A stretch of DNA of 64,000 bases from Jeotgalibacillus malaysiensis (GTDB taxonomy: Bacteria > Bacillota > Bacilli > Bacillales > Jeotgalibacillaceae), in the NCBI GenBank assembly GCA_000818095.1, contig CP009416.1, forward strand, positions 3,270,501 through 3,334,500. The letters run 5' to 3'. Positions 8,693-16,189 of this stretch are shown here, in pieces. Positions within the stretch are counted from its first letter, which is position 1. Each line of letters opens with the position of its first letter. The notes beneath the pieces were generated by a model that saw only the letters and a program-made list of their open reading frames with translations, did no database searches and had not been told where the DNA came from. The position numbers and the translations under genes are program-made.

Positions 8693-10320
8693 TAGCTGAA
8701 CATCCTTTCCATCATACGGTCTATTCTTGACGCCACTTCACGTACATTGAACGGCTTCACCATATAATCATCAGCACCCAGGCCAAGCGCCCTTTCAACC
8801 TCCTGGTCACCCTGTCTTGCAGTCAGCATAGAAACCAGAATATTTCTTGTTCCATAAGCCTCCCGAAGCTTTGCAAGCACTTCAATTCCGTCCATTTTCG
8901 GCATCATACCATCGAGCAGAATCATATATTTTTTACCAGCTACATACCAGTCACCCTGCAAAAAGTCGACGCCGTTAGAATAAGTTTTAACATCAACAGA
9001 TCTTCCTCCAACCTTACCGCGGCGCTCAAAGTGATCCTTCAGCATTTCTCTTACTAATTCATCATCATCGACGACAATCAGCATCATTTGTTCTGTCGCA
9101 AGCTGCAGTCTGATCACCTCTGAATAGCGGACTGTGCAGTTACGCCCATTTTCCTTGGCGTAATAAAGAGATTTATCAGCACATTCCAGAATTTCCTTCA
9201 CGTGAACCGCATGATGCCATTCATGAAGACCTGCTGAGAATTCGACGCTGAATTCCTGCTCTCCTGCTGTAAAAACCTGCTGATTAAAAGTCTCACGCCA
9301 TACCCCGATCTTTTTTTCTGCCTCCTCGTAAGTGGCACCCGGAAGGATCACTGAAAATTCCTCTCCGCCAAACCTGATCAGTCTGTCTGCGGGGTCTTTA
9401 GTGTTCATAATGACCTTAGCAAAAGCTTTCAGTACTTCATCTCCTGCCGGATGTCCATAAGAGTCGTTCACCTGCTTAAAGTGATCAAGGTCAATCATGG
9501 CAAATACGGCAGAATCCATTTCCCCTTCAGCTATTTTCTTTGTAACATGAAGCACTTCCTGATCGAGGCAGTCTCTCTTAAGTGCCCCTGTTAGAAAATC
9601 GTTTCTGATCTGACCAAGCAGCATGTTCCGCTGAAAAAGTCTGTTTTTCAAAAAAGGAATAATGATATTTTCATTGATTGGCTTTCCGATCACATCGAGT
9701 ACACCGGTTTCATAAGCGGCAATCCTTTTCTCATCTGTCAACTCACTGCTAACAAGTACAATCGGTGTCAGATCCTTTCTCGCCTTTTTCATCATTTCAC
9801 TAATCAAATGCTCTTCACCTTCAGAAAGCAAATCGAGATCCACAATTAATAAATCTGGTGAAAGGTCATAGTAATGTTCAAGGCCTTTTGAGAGGTTCAC
9901 TGTTGTAATCACCTGAAAATCATGTTCTTCTAAAAAGCCCTTCATTCTTGTGATGAATTCAACATCTCTTTCAATCATCAAAATAAACGGGATGTCTTCT
10001 GACTGGTCCTCTAACTGCTCGTCCAATACGTCAACTCGGTCTAAAGCTGCCGCCTGCTGCACAAAAGCAACTGTCTGTTCATCAGTAAAGAACCTTCTCC
10101 ATTCACTGCCTGTAAGGACCTTTGTTCCGTCTTCATTCAGCTCAGAGAGGGCGCGTTCTGCCTGTTCTGATAAATCCATCAGTCCAATCGTTCCGGCAGT
10201 GCCCTTTAGGCCATGGAAAAAACGATAGCATTCATCCTCAGTGACAGCATCCTTTGCACTCCATTCCATTACTGTCTGTTCGATTCTTTTATTTAACATT
10301 TCCTGATATTTCGTACTCAT
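8692..10320 (-). CDS. Hpt-REC-GGEEF-REC diguanylate cyclase
   Basis: About 542 aa. Domains in order: Hpt-like bundle with the phospho-accepting histidine in FHGLKGTAGTIG (about H36); receiver 1 with acceptor D161 in LLIVDLDLL and K213 in GKPI; a GGDEF domain with active-site GGEEF at 318-322 and MIDLDHFKQVND; receiver 2 with D470 in MILLDGMMPKMDG and KPFN. The GGEEF site looks active. The RxxD inhibitory site is not intact (DPAD where R would be expected), so product feedback may be weak. It is the first gene of the operon with HEAT and GT2. An ATG at 10318-10320 is chosen; a GTG three codons upstream is possible. It likely converts phosphorelay input into c-di-GMP that controls the synthase. 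Confidence 0.9.
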   Translation of the reverse strand: MSTKYQEMLNKRIEQTVMEWSAKDAVTEDECYRFFHGLKGTAGTIGLMDLSEQAERALSELNEDGTKVLTGSEWRRFFTDEQTVAFVQQAAALDRVDVLDEQLEDQSEDIPFILMIERDVEFITRMKGFLEEHDFQVITTVNLSKGLEHYYDLSPDLLIVDLDLLSEGEEHLISEMMKKARKDLTPIVLVSSELTDEKRIAAYETGVLDVIGKPINENIIIPFLKNRLFQRNMLLGQIRNDFLTGALKRDCLDQEVLHVTKKIAEGEMDSAVFAMIDLDHFKQVNDSYGHPAGDEVLKAFAKVIMNTKDPADRLIRFGGEEFSVILPGATYEEAEKKIGVWRETFNQQVFTAGEQEFSVEFSAGLHEWHHAVHVKEILECADKSLYYAKENGRNCTVRYSEVIRLQLATEQMMLIVVDDDELVREMLKDHFERRGKVGGRSVDVKTYSNGVDFLQGDWYVAGKKYMILLDGMMPKMDGIEVLAKLREAYGTRNILVSMLTARQGDQEVERALGLGADDYMVKPFNVREVASRIDRMMERMFS

Positions 10321-10403
10321 ATGCTCCACATCCTATGTAAATGTTCGTATTTCCACTACACTGTTTCGTTCTTTTTTCCCTATTATACAATTCTTTTTGC
10401 AAT

Positions 10404-10441
10404 GAAAAAGAACTTTCCCGTAAATTTTGGGAAAGTTCTTT
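10404..10441 (-). terminator. Terminator after the riboswitch-controlled secreted protein gene
   Basis: 13-bp stem AAAGAACTTTCCC (10407-10419) and GGGAAAGTTCTTT (10429-10441). On the reverse strand a TTTTT tract follows. It separates this gene from the diguanylate cyclase operon. Confidence 0.9.
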
Positions 10442-10510
10442 CAAATTCAGCCTGTATTAAAGTTTGCTGCTGTTTGTGCAAGCAACAATTGTCTTTAACG
10501 GAGCATAGGC

Positions 10511-11383
10511 TTAAGGCTTCATGGCTTTCCAGCTTTCAGTATGGTGAATAGCAAAGCCGTTAAAACTCGAATAACTCTGCACCTGATTATAGACTTTGTT
10601 CAGCTCCTGATTCATGAACGCTTCACCTTCCTGATAAAACGTCAGGTAATCTCCTTCTGCTGTCTGACCGGTTTCCACTCCAATGACTACAGGCTTCCCA
10701 AGCTTCTGCCCATTGGCAAGCTCATGAAGGGTTAACGGTGCAATTGCTGCAGCCGAGTCCCGATAAGCCATTATCGTAATACCATCAGTTTGCTGCTGAA
10801 CCCAGTCAGAGAGCAGCCCATTTCCATATGTGTTTTTATATTTAATTTCATCAAACCAGAAAGGTACATCAGCTTCCATACGGATTTTCAGCTGATTCGC
10901 CTTCACTGATGCTTCTTTTATAATAGACTGATACGCTTTAATAACCGTTGCACGCTTTGTATTCCAGCCGCTATATAAATAGGGCTCAACGTCTAGATGT
11001 ATGCCTTTAAAATCAGATTCTGCCGGAGATGCCTTCTGGTATTGTTCAACCCAACCAAGAAGCTGTCTAAGCTGGAGATAGCCTTTTGGTGCAGCCCAGT
11101 CTGGTGCCCCGTCAAGTGCGTATACATCGATTCCTCTTGTCGTTGCACCTCTAATAAATTCGCGGTAGACTTCAGAAGAAACATCGCGATCAATCTGCAC
11201 ATAAACTTTTGTTACCTGTTTTTCGGCTAGAAAGTCCAAAGTTTCCTGCGATCCTTCCACAAGTGACCATGGATTCCATAACCATGTGGCTTTTTCCATT
11301 GCGGAAGCCTTTGCCGGAACTGCCATATTAACCACCAATCCCACAACCAGACATAAAAACACAGAACAAATAACCTTTTTCAT
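10511..11383 (-). CDS. Secreted TIM-barrel (glycosidase-like) protein under c-di-GMP riboswitch control
   Basis: 290-aa exported protein with a signal peptide: MKK, a hydrophobic core, then AKA/ASA before about residue 28. The body shows spaced barrel-strand motifs, VTKVYVQIDRDV, GIHLDVEPYL, IRMEADVPFWFDE and ITIMAYRDSA, resembling GH18-like or DUF-type barrels; I cannot name the family. The ATG at 11381-11383 is preferred because GGAGG lies 7 nt upstream; an earlier in-frame ATG at 11395 overlaps that ribosome site. Its leader carries a c-di-GMP-I riboswitch. Position beside the diguanylate cyclase/GT2 operon suggests it processes or binds the same polysaccharide. Confidence 0.8.
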   Translation of the reverse strand: MKKVICSVFLCLVVGLVVNMAVPAKASAMEKATWLWNPWSLVEGSQETLDFLAEKQVTKVYVQIDRDVSSEVYREFIRGATTRGIDVYALDGAPDWAAPKGYLQLRQLLGWVEQYQKASPAESDFKGIHLDVEPYLYSGWNTKRATVIKAYQSIIKEASVKANQLKIRMEADVPFWFDEIKYKNTYGNGLLSDWVQQQTDGITIMAYRDSAAAIAPLTLHELANGQKLGKPVVIGVETGQTAEGDYLTFYQEGEAFMNQELNKVYNQVQSYSSFNGFAIHHTESWKAMKP

Positions 11384-11392
11384 TTTGTCCTC

Positions 11393-11420
11393 CATTCTAT
11401 AAGGTGGGCCTCATAGAATG
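11393..11420 (-). promoter_or_regulatory. Expression-platform hairpin next to the ribosome site
   Basis: A perfect 8-bp inverted repeat, CATTCTAT and ATAGAATG on the reverse strand, abuts GGAGG of the secreted protein gene. Its 5' arm overlaps the sequence (TCATT, 11417-11421) that could close the riboswitch P1 helix with AATGA (11510-11514). The two folds would then exclude each other and could switch translation. This is inferred from pairing by eye. Confidence 0.5.
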
Positions 11421-11514
11421 AGAACCCGGCAGCCAGACAACCATTTGAAAAACAGGCAGGCTCACGGCTTTGCGTCCTTCCCTTTCGGAGAAGTTTGCCC
11501 TTATCAGATTCATT
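11421..11514 (-). promoter_or_regulatory. Cyclic-di-GMP-I (GEMM-I) riboswitch
   Basis: The reverse strand shows the hallmark order AGGGCAAAC, a short P2 hairpin closed by a GAAA tetraloop (CTCCGAAAGGG), the core GGACGCAAAGCC, a P3 helix (AGCC...GGCT) and the 3' conserved CTGCCGGGTT. These are the diagnostic GEMM-I elements. It lies about 35 nt upstream of the secreted TIM-barrel gene and on the same strand. A diguanylate cyclase is encoded immediately downstream, so ligand source and target are neighbours. Confidence 0.93.
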
Positions 11515-11567
11515 TTTAAAAATTATACGATCATTTTTGAAAGTCGTCTATGCAAAAATAATTTGCT

Positions 11568-12326
11568 TTATTTTTTCTCAGGCTTTATCAGCTGCATCCG
11601 TTCGTTAAAGAGTGTCGGATAGGATAAAAAGCCGAGCATTGCACTTGTAACGACTGCTGTTGTCAGCAACAGGAAGATAATTAGAAGCTGGAACATAACG
11701 GCCTGCAGTGGATCTGCCCCTGCGATAATTTGACCGCTCATCATACCAGGAAGCTGGACAAGCCCGATCGTTTTCTGGCTTTCAATTGTTGGAATTGTGC
11801 TTGCCTGAATCGATGAGATCAGCGGGCGGTGAATCGCCTGCTTTGGTGTTCCGCCAAGCGACAGGATCAGCTCGGTTTCAGCTTCCCGCGATTCAATTTC
11901 CGAGGTGAAGCGGTTTAAAAACAGAATAGATAAGACCATTGAATTACCGATCACCATGCCGCTGATTGGGATAATATACTGAGCAGTCGCCGGTGTAATA
12001 TTCAGTCCGAGTAAAATACCCTGCGTTAATACTTCTATGAAAACGAATGTCACAATCAGCTTCCATGTGATCCCTTTAATCGATACACCTTTTTTACGCG
12101 CATTTTGAACGGCTGCACCGATGATCAATACAACCATCAAAAAGATATAGAAAAAGTTTTCTGCATCGAAGACGAACTGCAGAATGTACCCGACTGCCAG
12201 CAGCTGAATAATAGCGCGGATAGTTGCTACAACTGCATCTTTTTCAAGACCGAGGTTCAATGTTTTCGATAATACAAGGGGGATAAGAACGAAAATTAGA
12301 GATAAACCGAGTAATAGAAAACTCAT
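11568..12326 (-). CDS. fetB: FetB-like ABC transporter permease (UPF0014)
   Basis: 252-aa membrane protein with about seven transmembrane helices and family motifs such as IRAIIQLLAVGYIL, IPISGMVIGNSM, ELILSLGGTP and GLVQLPGMMSGQI. FetB is the membrane subunit of an iron-export ABC system in enterobacteria; in Bacillales the substrate is less certain. The ATG at 12324-12326 is chosen because AAGGGGGAAGC precedes it and it overlaps the ATPase stop by 4 bp; a longer reading frame upstream has no ribosome site. Confidence 0.88.
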   Translation of the reverse strand: MSFLLLGLSLIFVLIPLVLSKTLNLGLEKDAVVATIRAIIQLLAVGYILQFVFDAENFFYIFLMVVLIIGAAVQNARKKGVSIKGITWKLIVTFVFIEVLTQGILLGLNITPATAQYIIPISGMVIGNSMVLSILFLNRFTSEIESREAETELILSLGGTPKQAIHRPLISSIQASTIPTIESQKTIGLVQLPGMMSGQIIAGADPLQAVMFQLLIIFLLLTTAVVTSAMLGFLSYPTLFNERMQLIKPEKK

Positions 12327-13054
12327 TCCGCTTCCCCCTTTACAAAGGTCTGGACACGCGGATTCTGAGGATCTTTCAGCAGACTGCTTTCTCCAGTCTC
12401 TACAAGTTCCCCGTCCATCATGACCCACGTGTATTCGCCGATTGAAAGTGCCTGTCTGAGATTATGGGTAATCCACATAATCGTTGTATGATAAGTCTCA
12501 TTAATTCTAACAATCAATTCTTCTATCTCCTGCTGTGAGACCCGGTCCAGTGAGGATGTGATCTCATCAAGCAGCAGAATCTCAGGCTTCATCACAAGCG
12601 TCCGTGCGATCGATACCTTCTGACGCTGACCGCCTGATAAATCCTTTGCATCACGCTCAAGGAAACTTTCATCGAGACCTACAAGCCTGATCATCTCTTC
12701 TGCTGTTTCAGCAGGAAGTTCCTCCCCCTGGAGTTCAAAAGGGAGTGCCATGTTTTTACGGACGGTTCCAGGCACCATGGTCGCTGTCTGCAGCGCAATT
12801 CCTACTTTTCTTCTGAGCTCAACCGGCTCATAGGAGGAAATCTTTTTATCATCTATATAAATTTCACCTGCATCAGGGGAAATAAGCCCATTACAGAGCC
12901 TGAAGAGAGTCGTCTTCCCTGCACCCGATGGTCCTACAAGTGTGGTAATGCTGTTTTTGGGAAACCAGCCGGTAATATTGTGAAGAATTTTTGTATCGCC
13001 TGATTGATAATATACATGGCTGAACTGAATAGCAGCCTGAGCATCCTTCGTCAT
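12323..13054 (-). CDS. fetA: FetA-like ABC transporter ATP-binding protein
   Basis: 243-aa ATPase with Walker A LVGPSGAGKTTLF, signature LSGGQRQKV and Walker B ILLLDEITSSLD, followed by the switch histidine in WITHNL. The DEITSSLD form is typical of the FetA group. It pairs with the FetB-like permease through a 4-bp overlap. An ATG lies two codons upstream, but AAGGAAG is better spaced for the ATG at 13052-13054. A Fur-box-like sequence sits upstream at 13097-13115. Predicted role: iron or other metal efflux. Confidence 0.87.
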   Translation of the reverse strand: MTKDAQAAIQFSHVYYQSGDTKILHNITGWFPKNSITTLVGPSGAGKTTLFRLCNGLISPDAGEIYIDDKKISSYEPVELRRKVGIALQTATMVPGTVRKNMALPFELQGEELPAETAEEMIRLVGLDESFLERDAKDLSGGQRQKVSIARTLVMKPEILLLDEITSSLDRVSQQEIEELIVRINETYHTTIMWITHNLRQALSIGEYTWVMMDGELVETGESSLLKDPQNPRVQTFVKGEAE

Positions 13055-13096
13055 GATCATTACTTCCTTTTCTCTTATTTATAATTATTATAATGT

Positions 13097-13115
13097 AATA
13101 ATGATAATAAATAAA
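13097..13115. promoter_or_regulatory. Possible Fur box
   Basis: AATAATGATAATAAATAAA matches 14 of 19 positions of the classical Fur consensus GATAATGATAATCATTATC. It lies about 45 bp upstream of the FetA-like gene. The surroundings are AT-rich, so a chance match is possible. Confidence 0.35.
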
Positions 13116-13119
13116 TCAC

Positions 13120-13149
13120 AAAAAGGCAAGCTGAGCAGCCTGCCTTTTT
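13120..13149 (-). terminator. Terminator overlapping the stop of the thioredoxin-like gene
   Basis: Stem AAAAAGGCA (13120-13128) and TGCCTTTTT (13141-13149). A T tract follows on the reverse strand. Confidence 0.8.
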
Positions 13150-13480
13150 ACTGTTCCAGAAGAGCAGTCATTTTATTTAAGGATTCTCTGAATTCTTCTA
13201 CTCTGATAAAGCGTGCATCTCTCAGCAGTTCTTTCCCTTCAGAAAAAATCATCACAACCGGTACGGTAAAAATTGATAATTTACCTGCTACTTCTTCGTA
13301 TTCATCTGCCAGAATATGACCGAATTCAACTTCGGGATATTCCTCCATGATCTGCTGGATTTTCGGGAGGAGGGCATGACAAACACTGCAGCCTTCTCTC
13401 GAAATATACACAACACTCAACGGCTGATTCATCATCTGATCCAGCTCTTCATTTGAACGAATTTCAGTATACTGCCTCAT
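13148..13480 (-). CDS. Thioredoxin-like protein (YdbP-type)
   Basis: 110-aa small cytosolic protein with a thioredoxin fold. The redox motif CSVC is at residues 31-34, preceded by VVYISREG, and a cis-proline segment FTVPVVMIF lies near residue 75. GAGGTGACCTGTAT precedes the ATG. It lacks a signal peptide. Likely a general thiol-disulfide oxidoreductase; the target is not known. It stands alone between the FetAB-like pair and an MFS gene, with its own terminator. Confidence 0.85.
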   Translation of the reverse strand: MRQYTEIRSNEELDQMMNQPLSVVYISREGCSVCHALLPKIQQIMEEYPEVEFGHILADEYEEVAGKLSIFTVPVVMIFSEGKELLRDARFIRVEEFRESLNKMTALLEQ

Positions 13481-13532
13481 ATACAGGTCACCTCTACTCT
13501 GTCATTACCCCTGATTCCCTCTGTCTACACCG

Positions 13533-14687
13533 TCAGTCTGCTTTTTTAAGCGTCGTACGATCTGCTGTTACCCATAGCATGACCTGAAGCACACCCATCA
13601 TACAGATAATTGCTGTCATGCCATAAAGTGCGTTCAAATAACTGCCAGTTATATCGTACACAGCTCCTACGCCAAGCGGTCCAAGCGCTGAAATCACATA
13701 GCCGCCGCCCTGCGACATCGCTGCCCACGCACTCGCTTTCTGATAGGAATCCGTCTCGATGATCGGCAGCATTAAGGCTAGCGGGAACAGTCCACCCGCT
13801 CCAAGTCCGATCAATAGCATTGCGATCAGCGGCTGTCCGCCTGCAATCAGCAGGATGACACCTGAAAGCTCAACTACGGTACAGCCGATCAGAGTTGGAA
13901 ATACATAGCCGAACCTTGCAACAAGACTCGGGATGATAAAGGAGGAAGGAATCTGAATTAAGACAAATGCAGTCAGCATAGACCCTGCCACTACCGAGCT
14001 GTATCCCATGCTCTGAATAATCGGTGCCCCCCAGGCAGTAACTGAATAGAATATACTCGACATCAGCCCAAAGAATAATAAAATGAGCCACGCACGTCCG
14101 CTAGTCCATGGCAGCGCGGTTTTTTCAGGCAGACCTGACTGCTTCTTAGACGGGAATCTGATCCAGATCACCATTGCCGCAAGCCCAAGCACAGCCCAGA
14201 TTGCAAGTGCAGGCTCCCAGTTGCCAAGCGATTGATAAATCGGCGCTGAGATTCCGGTTGCACTGCCTGCACCTATTGCCATCGACACGGTATAGACACC
14301 GACAACCCCAGGCCTGGTCGGAAAATACTGCTTAATAAAGCCGGATACAAGCGGTCCAGCCACACCAATTCCGACACCCGCTAAAAATGCTGTTACAATT
14401 AGTAATGGTACCGTTCCGAAAAAACCTCTTAATGCTGTTGCAATTGTAATCAGGACAAGAGAGTAAAAGATACCACGCTCAAGTCCAACACGCTCACTGA
14501 TTTTTGTTGCAAGCGGGGCAAAAATCCCCATACACAAAACAGGCAGCGTCGTTAAAAGCCCGGCAGTTGTTCCGCTCATCCCGAGATCCTGCTGAATCGT
14601 ATCCAGGAGTGGTGCTACTGATGTAATTGCCGGTCGTAAATTAATTGATATTAAAAATAAAGCAATAATCAACATCCATGTTTTCAA
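13533..14687 (-). CDS. MFS transporter, CynX/NimT family
   Basis: About 384 aa with twelve hydrophobic segments. The start region LLFLISINLRPAITSVAPLL type (here MLIIALFLISINLRPAITSV) and the RPGVVGVYT and SQGGGYVISALGPLGVG segments are characteristic of the cyanate/nitroimidazole-transporter MFS group (YycB of Bacillus). AGGTG is well placed for a TTG start at 14687; a GTG three codons upstream is the alternative. The substrate is unknown. No operon partner is visible. Confidence 0.85.
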   Translation of the reverse strand: MKTWMLIIALFLISINLRPAITSVAPLLDTIQQDLGMSGTTAGLLTTLPVLCMGIFAPLATKISERVGLERGIFYSLVLITIATALRGFFGTVPLLIVTAFLAGVGIGVAGPLVSGFIKQYFPTRPGVVGVYTVSMAIGAGSATGISAPIYQSLGNWEPALAIWAVLGLAAMVIWIRFPSKKQSGLPEKTALPWTSGRAWLILLFFGLMSSIFYSVTAWGAPIIQSMGYSSVVAGSMLTAFVLIQIPSSFIIPSLVARFGYVFPTLIGCTVVELSGVILLIAGGQPLIAMLLIGLGAGGLFPLALMLPIIETDSYQKASAWAAMSQGGGYVISALGPLGVGAVYDITGSYLNALYGMTAIICMMGVLQVMLWVTADRTTLKKAD

Positions 14688-14878
14688 CTTTTTCACCTGC
14701 TTACTTCAATCATAAGAGCCTTGCCGGAGTGGCAAAGCTCTATATTAACCTTACTGCTTTTTGGTGTGAATCTCTACCAATTCAACTGATTTTCTCTCTG
14801 CTGCTAATCATAACATGCGGGCAAAAGGACATTTGTCCTGAAAAATCCAACCATATGTCTGACAAAGGAGATTTAATT

Positions 14879-15523
14879 ATGATTATTATTGGCATTGATT
14901 TATCAGGACCTTCCAATCATCAGGATACGGTTGCCTCAGCTTTTTATATGGAGGAGTTTTTGACGCTAAAGAAAACTGTAGCAGGCGCTTCAGATCACGA
15001 TATCCTGAACCTCGTACAGGAATGCCTGACGGAAGGAGAAGTGATAATCGGTATTGATGCGCCGCTGTCCTATCAGGATGGAGGCGGTGACAGGCCGCAC
15101 GATAAAGCACTCCGTCATATAATGAAGGTAGGCGGGTTAAACGGAAGCTCCATTATGACCCCAACCATGACAAGGATGGTCTATATTACACTTAGAGGCA
15201 TCCAACTCACGAGAATGCTGAGTGAACTGAGCGAAGCGATAACCATTCTCGAAGTCCATCCGGGTGCTGCCATCGGGTTAAGAATGAAAGACCCCGCTCC
15301 CGCACTCAGCTATAAAAAAGATTCTTCCATGAGAGCAGAAATATTTTTCTGGCTTCAACGTCAGGGAATGAATGGACTGACAGAAAAAAATGCAGCTACA
15401 ACCCATTCCATTGATTCATGCGGTGCCGCCCTTGCAGCCTGGCATTACACAGCAAGTGATAAACAGCCGGTCTGGTCATATGAACAAACATCAGCAGCAC
15501 ATCCTTATGTGATGTGCTGCTGA
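14879..15523 (+). CDS. DUF429-family protein
   Basis: 214-aa protein beginning MIIIGIDLSGPSN, with IGIDAPLSYQDGGGDRPHDKALR and EVHPGAAIGLRM. These acidic IGIDLS/IGIDAPL motifs and the E-x-HP segment define DUF429, a predicted RNase H-like nuclease fold. AAAGGAG precedes the ATG at 14879-14881; the reading frame is open further upstream but has no ribosome site there. Function is uncharacterised. It ends convergently against the VTT-domain gene with no gap. Confidence 0.82.
   Translation: MIIIGIDLSGPSNHQDTVASAFYMEEFLTLKKTVAGASDHDILNLVQECLTEGEVIIGIDAPLSYQDGGGDRPHDKALRHIMKVGGLNGSSIMTPTMTRMVYITLRGIQLTRMLSELSEAITILEVHPGAAIGLRMKDPAPALSYKKDSSMRAEIFFWLQRQGMNGLTEKNAATTHSIDSCGAALAAWHYTASDKQPVWSYEQTSAAHPYVMCC
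15492..15522. repeat. Perfect 12-bp hairpin at the convergent gene boundary
   Basis: CAGCAGCACATC (15492-15503) and GATGTGCTGCTG (15511-15522) form a perfect stem within the last codons of the DUF429 gene. No T tract follows on either strand, so it may be an mRNA 3'-end stabiliser or a weak terminator for the convergent pair. Confidence 0.6.
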
Positions 15524-16075
15524 CTAAGAGATCGTATCCATTTTATCGTTATGCATTTTACCAATGATTTTATAGACGACCAGCAGTAATATAAATAATA
15601 TCGCCGTTCCATACCACGGCAGCTCGTGGATCGCTCCGCCAAAAGCGGTATAAATGACAGCCGGCGCAATCACACCAAGCATCGAATAGATCATATATTC
15701 TTTACGGGTTTCAGTCATTTCCATCAGATAAAATGATAACAGGTGAAAATGAACAAACGGCATAATCCGGAGTACCATGATCTGTCCGACTGATAAATGG
15801 CGATCCGGCAGCACTTTATCTTTCAGCTTTGAAAGCTTTTGCTTAAAAGTCGGGAAACGATAGATTAATGCGTATGAGACAAAGCTCATTAAAGTAAGAC
15901 CGATAAACGAAAGAATAGCTCCTTCTAAAAAGCCGAATAGCAGGCCACCTGCCACGCATACCAGGATCACCGGCAGGAATAGCAGCGGTCTGATCAGGTG
16001 CAGCAGGATAAACAGGGCCGGACCAAGCCAGCCTGACTCTTCGATTAAATATTGAACTTCTGCCAGCTCTTCCAA
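15524..16075 (-). CDS. TVP38/TMEM64 (VTT domain) membrane protein
   Basis: About 183 aa with six hydrophobic segments and the VTT/SNARE-associated family features: RPLLFLPVILVCVAGGLLFG, LTLMSFVSYALIYRF and the glycine-rich AVIYTAFGGA. The family relates to the DedA flippases and probably handles lipid or membrane homeostasis. GGAGGGG overlaps the first possible ATG, so a TTG two codons later (16073-16075) has the correct spacing. No partner gene is evident. Confidence 0.8.
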   Translation of the reverse strand: MEELAEVQYLIEESGWLGPALFILLHLIRPLLFLPVILVCVAGGLLFGFLEGAILSFIGLTLMSFVSYALIYRFPTFKQKLSKLKDKVLPDRHLSVGQIMVLRIMPFVHFHLLSFYLMEMTETRKEYMIYSMLGVIAPAVIYTAFGGAIHELPWYGTAILFILLLVVYKIIGKMHNDKMDTIS

Positions 16076-16149
16076 CTGCATCCCCTCCCTGCATATTTAA
16101 ATATATGTGTAAAATCATCATATAGGCTTTATTTAAAAATTGCATCATG

Positions 16150-16184
16150 AAAAACCGGACCTGCTGTCAGATCCGGTTTTTTTT
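16150..16184 (-). terminator. Terminator of the acyl-CoA ligase gene
   Basis: Stem AAAACCGGA (16151-16159) and TCCGGTTTT (16172-16180) with T runs on both strands; on the reverse strand it follows the acyl-CoA ligase stop. Confidence 0.85.
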
Positions 16185-16189
16185 CTCTA

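Noticed and set aside
14678-14878. N-terminal extension of the DUF429 protein
   Set aside because: The extra residues are not family-like and the AAAGGAG site fits the ATG at 14879.
15492-15522. Intrinsic terminator at the DUF429 end
   Set aside because: The stem is perfect but no T tract follows on either strand, so it is listed only as a hairpin.
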